From Actinomycetaceae bacterium zg-1166 (lineage in GTDB: Bacteria; Actinomycetota; Actinomycetes; Actinomycetales; Actinomycetaceae): a stretch of DNA of 64,000 bases. The stretch covers positions 1,860,001 through 1,924,000 of the forward strand of contig CP064953.1 in the NCBI GenBank assembly GCA_015679245.1, given 5' to 3'. The notes beneath the pieces were generated by a model. The model had not been told where the DNA came from. It saw only the letters and a list, made by a program, of their open reading frames with translations, and searched no databases. Below, piece by piece: positions 8,734-16,755 of the stretch; the stretch's first letter is position 1, and each line of letters starts with the position of its first letter. Both the position numbers and the translations under genes were made by a program.

Positions 8734-8737
8734 GTTT

Positions 8738-9499
8738 TCACCTCGAAAGATATCCGCCATCAATTGGGATGATGGCACCAGAAAGGTAATCAGAAGCCTG
8801 CGAGGCGAGGAAGATCGTTACGCCCTTCATATCGTCGGGGGTACCCCAACGATGAGCGGGGATACGATCCGTGATCTCCTTGTAGCGTGGGTTGGACTGA
8901 TCCAGAAGGGCTGTATTCATGTCGGTGGCCATGTAGCCAGGAGCGACCGCATTGACGTTGATCCCCATCGAGGCCCACTCGTTACCGAAAGCCTTGGTGA
9001 GCTGGGCAACTCCGCCTTTCGAGGCCGCGTAGGCTGGAACAGTGTAGCCGCCAAAGAATGTGAGCATTGAGGCGAAATTAATGATTTTACCGCCTCCACC
9101 CTGGGCAATGAACTGGTTAGCGGCGGCCTGGTTGAGGGAGAATACGGCGCGTAAGTTAATGTCCATCACGAAGTCCCACTCTTCGATGGGGAACTCAGTG
9201 GAGGGGTAGCGGCGCTGCACACCGGCGGCGGTAACGAGGATGTCAAGTCCCCCCAGCTTCTCCACGGCCTTCGTGAAGGCCTCCGCGCGAGCTGTATCGT
9301 CGCGCACGTCGGCAACTACAGCACAGGCCTTGTAGCCCTGAGCTGCATATTCGGCAGCCACTTCTTCAACCTTGGGGTTGACATCAAAGAGACAGACGGT
9401 AGCACCAGCCTCAAGATAGCCCTCCGCAACACCCTGTCCAAGACCTTGGGCTGCACCGGTGACGATGGCGCGCTTGCCTGCAATATCGAAAGACACCAT
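8738..9499 (-). CDS. SDR oxidoreductase, KduD/IdnO-like
   Basis: 254 residues, classical short-chain dehydrogenase: TGAAQGLGQG cofactor loop, catalytic Ser (NFASMLTFFGG) and YAASK. Two family resemblances compete. AGVQRRYPSTEFPIEEW resembles IdnO (5-ketogluconate to gluconate), while GGKIINFASML, APGYMATDMNT and DRIPAHRWG resemble KduD (2-dehydro-3-deoxygluconate 5-dehydrogenase). With an IdnD homologue and gluconokinase in the locus, 5-ketogluconate reduction completes an idonate route; with the KduI/IolB-like isomerase, the KduD role completes a uronate route. The usual NNAG is TAAG. Start ATG 9499 has AAAGGA upstream. Confidence 0.85.
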   Translation of the reverse strand: MVSFDIAGKRAIVTGAAQGLGQGVAEGYLEAGATVCLFDVNPKVEEVAAEYAAQGYKACAVVADVRDDTARAEAFTKAVEKLGGLDILVTAAGVQRRYPSTEFPIEEWDFVMDINLRAVFSLNQAAANQFIAQGGGGKIINFASMLTFFGGYTVPAYAASKGGVAQLTKAFGNEWASMGINVNAVAPGYMATDMNTALLDQSNPRYKEITDRIPAHRWGTPDDMKGVTIFLASQASDYLSGAIIPIDGGYLSR

Positions 9500-9614
9500 T
9501 GTTTTTCCTTTCATGTATTTATGTGAGCGCCACAGGTGCGAGCCCACAGTGGTTATGGGGCGGCGCCAGGTGCGGACTCACCAATTAAGGTGTGAAGCAA
9601 AATTTCTTGGATTC

Positions 9615-11051
9615 TCAGGAAGAAGCGGAAGTGAGTTCACTCCTGCCCTGGCGGTATTTCTCCAAGTAGCGTTGATAGCGGCGCTCAAGAACCTCCACTT
9701 TTGCTGCCCGAGGTGTGATGATCTCGGCCACGGTGGGCGACGTGGTAATTTCTCCAGAGTTTCCAGCAATGGCACGAAGGGCGTTCTTCGCTCCGCCATA
9801 CATTGAGGAGTGAAGGGTGCGGTCAATCTCCAGCGGCATATTCACAACATCCGCAGCCATCTGCGACCACGAAGCAGACTTGAGAATACCTCCAGAAATC
9901 TTGATACATTCAGGCTTGCCGTTGAGTTCGCACATGGACAGATAGCACTGTTTGAGGTTGTAGAGGATCCCCTCACGAACTGCCTCGTACATGTCGGCCA
10001 CGCCGTGTCCTGGAAGGAGTCCGTGGAATCCTCCCTGGCGTTTGTCCAGCCAGCCGGGGCAGCGTTCACCGAAGAGGAATGGAAGGAAGATCGGAGGTTC
10101 GGAATTCTCGTCGATCATCTGCTCAAGCTCGGGGAAATCCCACTGACCCCGTGCTACGACGTCGCGCAGCCAGTTCACACAATTGCCTGCTCCTGCAGTG
10201 GCCACACCGCTCACCCAATCGTCGGGAGAGATATAACACCAGGTGGAGTGGTCGGCAGCGAGTTTCGGGGAAGGAACACTCATGCGCATAGCTCCCGAGG
10301 TTCCTACCGAGAAGGACATAACGTTGCGTTCGCTTTCGGCTGCTGCCACTTGGTTGAGAGCGCCATCGGAGTTCGTGGGAACAACAGGGATTCCTTCAGG
10401 CAAACCAAGGAGTTTGGCACCTTGGGGGGAAAGTGGGAATGTGGTGCGTGAGTTGACCACTTCAGGAAGTTGCAACTCGCTGATACCCGCAAAGGTGAGA
10501 AGTTCTTGATCCCAGGTTCGTGTGCGTAAATTGAGTAGACCCGTTCCGGAAGCGAGACACTCAGTTTGCACGTACTTCCCGGTGAGAAGCCAATTGAGAT
10601 AGCAACCTTCGTCGAGGATGCGCCCCTTTGTGGTGTCGGTGCCACTCTTGGCAAGGTGGAGGAGTTCGAAGATTGGATAGGTGGCATTCACCATGCACCC
10701 AGTACGGTTGTAGAAGCGATCGACGAAATCTGTATCACGGCGCAGTTCGTCGGTGATCTGCTGGGCATCCATATTTGACCACAGGTAGACAGGAGTAGTG
10801 GGATTCATCTCCTCGTCGGTAAGAACAAGACCGTGCCACGCGCTCACGAGGGCGATTCCTTCGACGACCTCACCGGCGAGGGCTTGTTGAGCCACGGTCG
10901 TCACGGAGGTCATCACATCGCGTAGGTCGTGCAAGGTAGTGGAGCAGCGCCCGCCGTAGGGGGATTCGGCCACGCGGAGCACACCAGCCGCAGAATCAAA
11001 CACCATTGCTTTGGCAGAACTCGTGCTCGCTTCGATTACAAGAATCTTCAT
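9615..11051 (-). CDS. FGGY-family carbohydrate kinase, probable gluconokinase
   Basis: 478 residues with both actin-like halves of FGGY kinases: N-terminal phosphate loop EASTSSAKAMVFD, SAWHGLVL, NSDGALNQ, SVGTSGAMRM (ATP-binding), and the C-terminal ISGGILKSASWSQMAADV. The subfamily resembles gluconate kinases that form 6-phosphogluconate. It is the first gene of the minus-strand sugar-acid operon, divergent from the GntR regulator, and the plus-strand GntP permease supports gluconate as substrate. The gap to the SDR gene is 115 bp. Confidence 0.85.
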   Translation of the reverse strand: MKILVIEASTSSAKAMVFDSAAGVLRVAESPYGGRCSTTLHDLRDVMTSVTTVAQQALAGEVVEGIALVSAWHGLVLTDEEMNPTTPVYLWSNMDAQQITDELRRDTDFVDRFYNRTGCMVNATYPIFELLHLAKSGTDTTKGRILDEGCYLNWLLTGKYVQTECLASGTGLLNLRTRTWDQELLTFAGISELQLPEVVNSRTTFPLSPQGAKLLGLPEGIPVVPTNSDGALNQVAAAESERNVMSFSVGTSGAMRMSVPSPKLAADHSTWCYISPDDWVSGVATAGAGNCVNWLRDVVARGQWDFPELEQMIDENSEPPIFLPFLFGERCPGWLDKRQGGFHGLLPGHGVADMYEAVREGILYNLKQCYLSMCELNGKPECIKISGGILKSASWSQMAADVVNMPLEIDRTLHSSMYGGAKNALRAIAGNSGEITTSPTVAEIITPRAAKVEVLERRYQRYLEKYRQGRSELTSASS

Positions 11052-11720
11052 CGATACTCTCCATATGTGCGTGCGCTAACAACACTGTAGCTTCCAGGCC
11101 AGGATCGACGCGGTGGCAGGAGAAATGTTCGCGCCTCGTCGCTTCGATGTGAACCAGTAGACCTATCGTAAGGGAAATAATCATACTATTTCACTATAGT
11201 GTTCTACTTCACTTTTTAACGACAATGAGGATACACACAGAGCTACCTAGATGCAGTAACCCACGAGTACATCGCATATTTTCCTGCATACAACCACACA
11301 CATATACACAGGGTTCGACATCACAGCATTTTCGAGATAGAGAAAGGAACCCCCCTCCGCTGGAAATCAGGGAAGATACCAAAGATACACACCTGTGTGC
11401 CACATACACGCTTTCCACACGGAAAGTCGCACACAAGCCCCCATCTGCGGGTACGATAAATGCCGTTCCTCGCGAATGTCGAGTACGCAAGGTGCACAGG
11501 TATTACCACACACCTTGCCTACCACGGGTAGACCACCTCACGTGGTACTGCATACGTCTACAGCAAGGCACCATGCGAATGCTGGGAACCTTCGTCGTAT
11601 GCCGCTCTACCTGCCAGCTACATCCGCCGAACACTCTCACGCTGAGACGAGGTAAACCTCGCCTCTTCTCAGCAACACTCAGCCCAAAGGTTCACTACCA
11701 AAGAAGAGGATGTTTACGCA
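11052..11720. promoter_or_regulatory. Divergent regulatory region between gluconokinase and GntR gene
   Basis: 669 bp with no credible gene. Two symmetric elements stand out. CACTATAGTG (11192-11201) is a perfect 10-bp palindrome placed about 140 bp before the kinase start, next to the AT-rich TAGTATGAT stretch on the minus strand that could be a -10 box. At 11641-11673 a nested hairpin (GCTGAGA/TCTCAGC outside, CGAGG/CCTCG inside) lies about 50 bp ahead of the GntR start codon. Both are candidate sites for the GntR protein. Confidence 0.5.
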
Positions 11721-12419
11721 ATGGCCCGATCAAGTCACAGCGAGATCCTCAACGACCTGGGAAGTCGAATCGAAGCCGAACAGTTACGCGAAGGTTTTAT
11801 TTTCACCGCAGCCGAACTTGAGGCGAGTTACCAAGCATCTCGCACCACTGTGCGCGAGGCACTTCGCGTACTCGAATCCATTGGGATGATCGAATCGCGC
11901 CAGCGTGTAGGTATCACCATCACACATCGCTCCCACTGGAATTCGCTTGATTCGCACCTTATTCGCTGGCGACTCTCAGGACCACACCGCAGGCAAGCCC
12001 TCCAAGAATTCACCGAACTGCGCATGGCAATCGAACCTATGGCCGCCCAGCTTGCCGCAACCCACGCCACTGCTGAAGAATGCGTGGAACTCATGAATTT
12101 GGCGAGTATTCTCCTTGACCTTGGCGAAAAAGGACTCGGCAATTCTGCCGAGTACCTCGCTGCCGATATCCAATTCCATGGGCTACTCCTCACCGCCTCG
12201 AAAAATCCACTCTTTCTACCACTGATTGCTCCAGTAAGCGAGACGTTGCGCTCACGCAACGAACACGGCCTCACCCCCGCAATCCCCAATACTGAAGCCT
12301 CCTTTGGTCACCTTGCCACAGCACGAGCCGTGAGCAACGGCGATGCACGTCAAGCCGCCGAATACTCACGCACCTACATCACGTTGATTCATAGGGAAGT
12401 TACGACACCGTACAACTAA
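11721..12419 (+). CDS. GntR-family (FadR subfamily) transcriptional regulator
   Basis: 232 residues. The N-terminal winged helix-turn-helix has the GntR pattern AELEASYQASRTTVREALRVLESIGMIE split over residues 30-58. Residues 80-225 form an all-helical FCD effector domain with the metal/ligand residues typical of FadR-type regulators (ELRMAIEP, AADIQFHGLLLTAS, FGHLATARAVSNGDA). FCD regulators commonly bind sugar acids such as gluconate. It stands between the two arms of the sugar-acid locus and most likely controls both. Confidence 0.92.
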   Translation: MARSSHSEILNDLGSRIEAEQLREGFIFTAAELEASYQASRTTVREALRVLESIGMIESRQRVGITITHRSHWNSLDSHLIRWRLSGPHRRQALQEFTELRMAIEPMAAQLAATHATAEECVELMNLASILLDLGEKGLGNSAEYLAADIQFHGLLLTASKNPLFLPLIAPVSETLRSRNEHGLTPAIPNTEASFGHLATARAVSNGDARQAAEYSRTYITLIHREVTTPYN

Positions 12420-12750
12420 AGTTCTAAATTTTTCACTACCTCTATCTACGCTCATAGAGATGGATATGAGACAGGTGCGGTCACATTTTTCTCCATTGTG
12501 CCCTCACTGCCCACAGACACAACTATAAGAATCTAAGGCTGAGTTTCACACTCAGGAAGCAACACACGTACAGTGCGGTATGGCGAGGTACAGCGAACGC
12601 ACTAGCTTCGTCTCTCCCCCAAAAACCCTGGTAATTTATGATGGTTCGTGACAAAACGAAAAAAATCGGATTAATATGGTGCTAAGGTTTTCGGGCGGTG
12701 CTGCTCACAAACCTCTATAACGAACATCCACAATTTCAACGGAGAAAATT
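12420..12750. other. Intergenic region GntR gene / gntP
   Basis: 331 bp without a gene. No clear terminator follows the regulator. The distal part holds the gntP promoter listed separately, and the rest shows no structure I can support. Confidence 0.6.
12648..12677 (+). promoter_or_regulatory. Candidate gntP promoter
   Basis: GTGACA (12648-12653) and TAATAT (12672-12677) are separated by 18 bp, about 75 bp ahead of the gntP start, in an A-rich stretch. Confidence 0.45.
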
Positions 12751-14169
12751 ATGGGAGATTGGGTTCAGACGATGTCTCCCGGTGCCCTCCTCGGCATCGC
12801 GGCTGCATCTATCGCAATCATTTTGATCCTCGTTATTAAGTTCAAGTTCCACGCATTCCTCACTCTCGTCCTCGTCTCGGTGCTCACTGCCGTTATCACA
12901 GGTATCCCACTCGACAAGCTCTACGACGTGGTTATGAGTGGCTTTAACTCCACACTAGGCAGCGTGGGTATCCTCGTCGGCCTAGGTGCCATGCTTGGAA
13001 AGCTCGTCGAGAACTCCGGCGGTGCACAAGTGCTCGCCGACTACATGATTCAGAAGTTCGGTGAGAAACGCGCACCACTCGCGCTAGGTGCAGCCTCACT
13101 CATCCTGGGCTTCCCGATGTTCTTTGACGCTGGCCTCGTCGTCATGTTGCCGATCGTCTTTGCCGTGGCCTACCGCCTGGGCGGACCGATCCTCATGTAC
13201 GCCATCCCCACGGCTGTCGCCTTCTCAGTCATGCACGTCTTTGTGCCACCACACCCAGGCCCGGTTGCCGCCTCCACCTTCTACGGCACTAATCTTGGCC
13301 TCCTCATGCTCGTTGCCGTTATCGTGGCTGTTCCCACCTTCTACGTCACCGGTGTCATGTGGGGGCGCTACTGCGCCAAGAAATTCCCAAATATCGACAT
13401 TACAAAGACGATCTTCGGCAACACTTCCGGCGAAGTGAAGAACCCACCAAAGGTGGGCACCGTTATCCTCATTCTCCTCCTACCCATGGTACTGATCCTC
13501 CTCAACACTGGCGTGGACTTCATGATTAAGGCCGATATGTTTGGCCCCTACGGTGCTGACCCGAAGAATCCTCTCGCCGAAGTTGTCATCCCGATGTGGG
13601 CTCACGTGGGCACCCTCCTAGGGAAGTCCGGCATTGCCCTCCTCATCTCGGTGATCGTGGCCATCCCAGTACTCGGCACACGCCGCGGTGTGCACGGCAC
13701 CGCACTTGAAGCCCTCCTCGACTCCTCGCTCGGCCCTATCGCCTCCGTCGTCTTCATCACTGGTGCTGGTGGTATGTTCGGCGGTGTGCTTCGCGCCTCT
13801 GGAATCGGTGATGCTCTCAAGGATCTTCTGGCCAACACTGGAATGCCAGTTATTCTGGCTGTCTATCTCATCGCTGTGGCGTTGCGTGTGGCACAGGGTT
13901 CGGCAACTGTTGCTCTTACCACCGCAGCTGGCCTTATGAGTGCTACGGTACTCAGTGGCGACTTCTCAGAACTTCAGGTCATCGCTATTACTCTGGCAAC
14001 CGCTGCCGGTTCAGTGTTTGCCTCACACGTCAATGATTCCGGCTTCTGGCTGGTGGGTCGACTCTTGGGCATGGACGCCGCTACCACACTGCGGACATGG
14101 ACGGTACAGCAGACATTCGAATCACTTATGGTGTTCGCATTCTCGGTGGTGATCTTCCTCATCGGCTAA
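12751..14169 (+). CDS. gntP: GntP-family gluconate permease
   Basis: 472 residues with 12-14 hydrophobic segments. Family hallmarks are VGLGAMLGKLVENSGGAQVLAD, in the first third, GFPMFFDAGLVVMLPIVF, VFVPPHPGPVAAS and, near the end, AQGSATVALTTAAG and HVNDSGFW. GntP carriers import gluconate, idonate or related hexonates by proton symport. ATG 12751 follows GGAGAAAATT. The gene is the second importer of the locus, besides the TRAP system, suggesting that the two systems take different sugar acids. Confidence 0.93.
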   Translation: MGDWVQTMSPGALLGIAAASIAIILILVIKFKFHAFLTLVLVSVLTAVITGIPLDKLYDVVMSGFNSTLGSVGILVGLGAMLGKLVENSGGAQVLADYMIQKFGEKRAPLALGAASLILGFPMFFDAGLVVMLPIVFAVAYRLGGPILMYAIPTAVAFSVMHVFVPPHPGPVAASTFYGTNLGLLMLVAVIVAVPTFYVTGVMWGRYCAKKFPNIDITKTIFGNTSGEVKNPPKVGTVILILLLPMVLILLNTGVDFMIKADMFGPYGADPKNPLAEVVIPMWAHVGTLLGKSGIALLISVIVAIPVLGTRRGVHGTALEALLDSSLGPIASVVFITGAGGMFGGVLRASGIGDALKDLLANTGMPVILAVYLIAVALRVAQGSATVALTTAAGLMSATVLSGDFSELQVIAITLATAAGSVFASHVNDSGFWLVGRLLGMDAATTLRTWTVQQTFESLMVFAFSVVIFLIG

Positions 14170-14241
14170 TAGTGGCGGGGATACCCGGTGTTATGGCGGG
14201 AGTGGGAGGCTCTACGCTGGCGTATTCCCCGAAAGAATCCT

Positions 14242-14277
14242 GGAGACCCGGTGGTACACCTTTGTGGCCGGGTCTCC
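14242..14277 (+). terminator. Hairpin downstream of gntP
   Basis: GGAGACCCGG (14242-14251) pairs perfectly with CCGGGTCTCC (14268-14277) around a 16-nt loop, about 75 bp after the gntP stop. Only a mixed CTTCTCTT tract follows, so termination may be partial and let transcription reach idnD. Confidence 0.55.
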
Positions 14278-14436
14278 GCTTCTCTTCCGAACGTTGTTTC
14301 TGGATCACAAACCTCGCTGTACATCTTTCCCCACATCTCTTTCCCACTCCTTCGTGGATTTAACCGATTACTTTCCCCTCATCCATCTCCTTTCAGCACA
14401 ACCTTCTTTTCACACAACCCTGTACAAGGATCACTC

Positions 14437-15447
14437 ATGAAAGCTCTCTACATTCACGGAAAACAAGATATTCGCCTCGAAGAGGCTCCCCTACCCGAAC
14501 CTGGAGAAGGTGAAGTGCGCCTTCGTATGGCATATGCAGGAATTTGTGGTTCTGACCTGCACTACTACTTCGAGGGAGCCAATGGCGCCTTCGTCGTAGA
14601 AGAGCCGATGGCTCCTGGGCATGAAGTCTCTGGTTACGTGGATTACGATCCTTCTGGGAAGCTCGGCGCTAACACTCCGGTGACGGTGCATCCAGCTACC
14701 TTCGGGGCTGTGGTTCCAGGAATCGAGGATAAACGTCACCTCTTCCCTGGCGGTAGTTACCTCGGTTCGGCCTCCACACATCCACATACACAGGGGGGTA
14801 TGATGGAATACCTCATCGTCAAGGACTTCATGGTTCGAGAACTTCCTAAAGGGATGAGCCTGCGCCTTGCTGCCCTCGCTGAACCTCTTGCTGTTTCACT
14901 GCATGGCATCAATATCGCCGGTGGCGTGGAAGGTAAGAAGGTGCTGGTCTCAGGTTCAGGACCGATCGGTCTACTCGCCGCTGCAGGCGCAATCGCGGCT
15001 GGTGCCACCGAAGTAGTGTGTACCGATGTCCTTGATGGGCCACTTGAGCGTGCAGCTAAGCTCGGCGCAAAGACGGTACGCGTCGATAAGGAGGCGCTGC
15101 CCAGCAACTACTTCGACGTGGTACTTGAATGTTCCGGTATCCCGGCGGCCATCAACGCCACCTTCGCCGCCATCCGCCAGGCCGGTATCCACACCCAGGT
15201 GGGAATGATGCCGAGTACACCACAGCCGATCCTTCTTGCCTCAGTGATTTCTAAAGAAGTTCAGATTCGCGGATCTTTCCGTTTCAACAACGAGATCGAC
15301 GAAGCCATCGCACTTCTGGCCGAGCGTCCGGAGATCGGGGACATTGTTGTGACGCATACGATTTCCGCCGACGAGGTTGTGGACGCCTTCGCAGTGGCAA
15401 AGGATTCACAGAAATCGGGCAAGGTGCTCGTGGATCTGTGGAACTGA
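14437..15447 (+). CDS. idnD: Zinc-type alcohol dehydrogenase, L-idonate 5-dehydrogenase-like
   Basis: 336 residues of the medium-chain dehydrogenase family. Catalytic zinc region GICGSDLHYY and GHEVSGYV, nucleotide-binding GSGPIGLLAAAGAIAAGA, AEPLAVSLHGI, and C-terminal IRGSFRFNNEIDEAI closely follow IdnD, which oxidises L-idonate to 5-ketogluconate. The lobe that normally holds four cysteines for structural zinc (about residues 88-110) has none here (HPATFGAVVPGIEDKRHLF). Start ATG 14437 has AAGGA seven bases upstream; the longer open frame runs through the gntP terminator. The product would feed the SDR and gluconokinase across the locus. Confidence 0.88.
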   Translation: MKALYIHGKQDIRLEEAPLPEPGEGEVRLRMAYAGICGSDLHYYFEGANGAFVVEEPMAPGHEVSGYVDYDPSGKLGANTPVTVHPATFGAVVPGIEDKRHLFPGGSYLGSASTHPHTQGGMMEYLIVKDFMVRELPKGMSLRLAALAEPLAVSLHGINIAGGVEGKKVLVSGSGPIGLLAAAGAIAAGATEVVCTDVLDGPLERAAKLGAKTVRVDKEALPSNYFDVVLECSGIPAAINATFAAIRQAGIHTQVGMMPSTPQPILLASVISKEVQIRGSFRFNNEIDEAIALLAERPEIGDIVVTHTISADEVVDAFAVAKDSQKSGKVLVDLWN

Positions 15448-15463
15448 GGATCTGTGGAACTGA
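15432..15463. repeat. 16-bp tandem duplication across the idnD stop codon
   Basis: GGATCTGTGGAACTGA is present twice in direct succession (15432-15447 and 15448-15463). The first copy includes the idnD stop codon TGA, so the gene length is unchanged. Confidence 0.9.
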
Positions 15464-15528
15464 GGACGTTTCGCTCAACCGCAGATACATAAGGCTTATA
15501 GGCCATCTCGTGTTGTTGTGGCATATAT

Positions 15529-15567
15529 GAAGCGGGTGACAACCCCACGATAGTTGCCACCCGCTTC
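15529..15567 (+). terminator. Terminator-like hairpin after idnD
   Basis: GAAGCGGGTGACAAC (15529-15543) pairs with GTTGCCACCCGCTTC (15553-15567), 15 bp with a single mismatch and a 9-nt loop. No T-run follows. Confidence 0.6.
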
Positions 15568-15585
15568 CGCGGTCTTCCGTTAGAA

Positions 15586-15635
15586 CTCGCTCTCCCACAA
15601 CAGGAAGTACGTTGTGCACACATCATGAGAGCGAG
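15586..15635. repeat. Nested inverted repeat (two coaxial stems)
   Basis: Outer arms CTCGCTCTC (15586-15594) and GAGAGCGAG (15627-15635) enclose inner arms CACAAC (15596-15601) and GTTGTG (15611-15616). Both stems are perfect. It lies 20 bp beyond the idnD terminator and is unassigned. Confidence 0.55.
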
Positions 15636-16140
15636 ACGAAAGCACCTGTGTAATTATGACACGTGTCCATCGTGCCTGGTCAAGCGCCAAGTCACGCTCT
15701 TGGCCTTGCCAACAGCCTCCATGTAACACGGCCTCCCTCAAATAAAGTTGAAACGAACCTGGGAATTTAGGGGGAATGAAGAGATTTCCCCCTCCTTCAC
15801 CACAAGAGCAGTGAAAAATCCTCTGAAAACTCTCTTTCCACAGGCCAGAGACGTGATATATCTCACAATGATTGTAGAGTGTGCGCCACGAAATACGGAG
15901 TAGCGCATCTACCAGCCTTCCACGTATCCACGTTCGTCGCTCAGCACTCTGAAGGTTGGTCAGCTTGACTGACTCATCACCACATTCGAATACTCACTTC
16001 CCCACCCACATACTCGTCGCCGCTACGTAAGCGGTTGCAGAGCGTTTATTCACTGCACGTAACTGGACACGATAGGTGGCATGGGACAGCGAGTATGGGA
16101 CACATATCGACATGGCACGTGCTATAAGTGTAGACACGCG

Positions 16141-16194
16141 AGGATACAGTGAAAATGGCCAAAAGCGTCTATTTGTGTACTTTCACTGTATCCT
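16141..16194 (+). promoter_or_regulatory. 14-bp perfect inverted repeat upstream of luxS
   Basis: AGGATACAGTGAAA (16141-16154) is repeated inverted as TTTCACTGTATCCT (16181-16194), spaced by 26 bp, ending 81 bp before the luxS start. A TATAAG box at 16123-16128 would place it in the 5' leader as an RNA hairpin; as DNA it is a long dyad suited to a dimeric regulator. A second mini-hairpin GGGA-agtg-TCCC follows directly. Confidence 0.6.
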
Positions 16195-16275
16195 TAGGGA
16201 AGTGTCCCCATGAGCGCTGCGTCATACGTGTACAATTCTGGATTTCGCACCTTTTCGTCATTAAGGAGCACCCGT

Positions 16276-16755
16276 ATGCCTCGGATGAACGTCGAGTCAT
16301 TTAACCTCGATCATCGCGCCGTCACCGCCCCTTACATCCGTGTTGCCGATGTGAAGCATCTTCCCGGAGGTGACACCCTCACCAAGTACGATATTCGCTT
16401 CACTCAACCCAACGTAACTCACCTCGATATGCCTGCTGTTCACTCCATTGAGCACCTTGTAGCTGAACTCATTCGCAATCACAGCGAGGCCGTCATTGAT
16501 TTCTCTCCCATGGGTTGCCAGACAGGCTTCTATCTTCTCCTTGCCGAGGAGCCTAATGTTTCCTCTGTCGCCACGCTCCTCGAAGCTACTTTCACCGACC
16601 TTTTATCCGCAACCGAAGTTCCCGCCGCGAACGAAGTCCAGTGCGGCTGGGGAGCAAACCACAGCCTTTCCGCAGCCCAGGAAGCCGTTCAAGCAATGTT
16701 GAATGAGCGTGCTTCCTGGGAGATCGTCGAAGGGGCAAAGGAGGCCACCCAATGA
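16276..16755 (+). CDS. luxS: S-ribosylhomocysteine lyase (autoinducer-2 synthase)
   Basis: 159 residues. Converts S-ribosylhomocysteine to homocysteine and the AI-2 precursor DPD in the cytosol. The metal-binding HxxEH motif is present (HSIEHL), as are the catalytic cysteine motif [10 protein letters not shown] and the third metal ligand Cys in EVQCGWG. Start ATG 16276 has AAGGAG eight bases upstream and matches the family N-terminus (VESFNLDH). The stop overlaps the start of the nucleosidase gene (ATGA), so both steps from S-adenosylhomocysteine are made from one transcript. Confidence 0.97.
   Translation: MPRMNVESFNLDHRAVTAPYIRVADVKHLPGGDTLTKYDIRFTQPNVTHLDMPAVHSIEHLVAELIRNHSEAVIDFSPMGCQTGFYLLLAEEPNVSSVATLLEATFTDLLSATEVPAANEVQCGWGANHSLSAAQEAVQAMLNERASWEIVEGAKEATQ

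Larger units (their letters stand above)
15448..16275. other. Long intergenic region idnD / luxS
   Basis: About 830 bp with no credible protein gene on either strand. It contains the idnD terminator (15529-15567), a nested two-stem element (15586-15635), and the luxS leader inverted repeat (16141-16194). A TATAAG at 16123-16128 could be the luxS -10 box; the -35 is not clear. Between 15640 and 16110 I see no structure. Confidence 0.6.

Noticed and set aside
16195-16275. SAM or SAH riboswitch ahead of luxS
   Set aside because: No recognisable conserved core; only an inverted repeat and a short hairpin.
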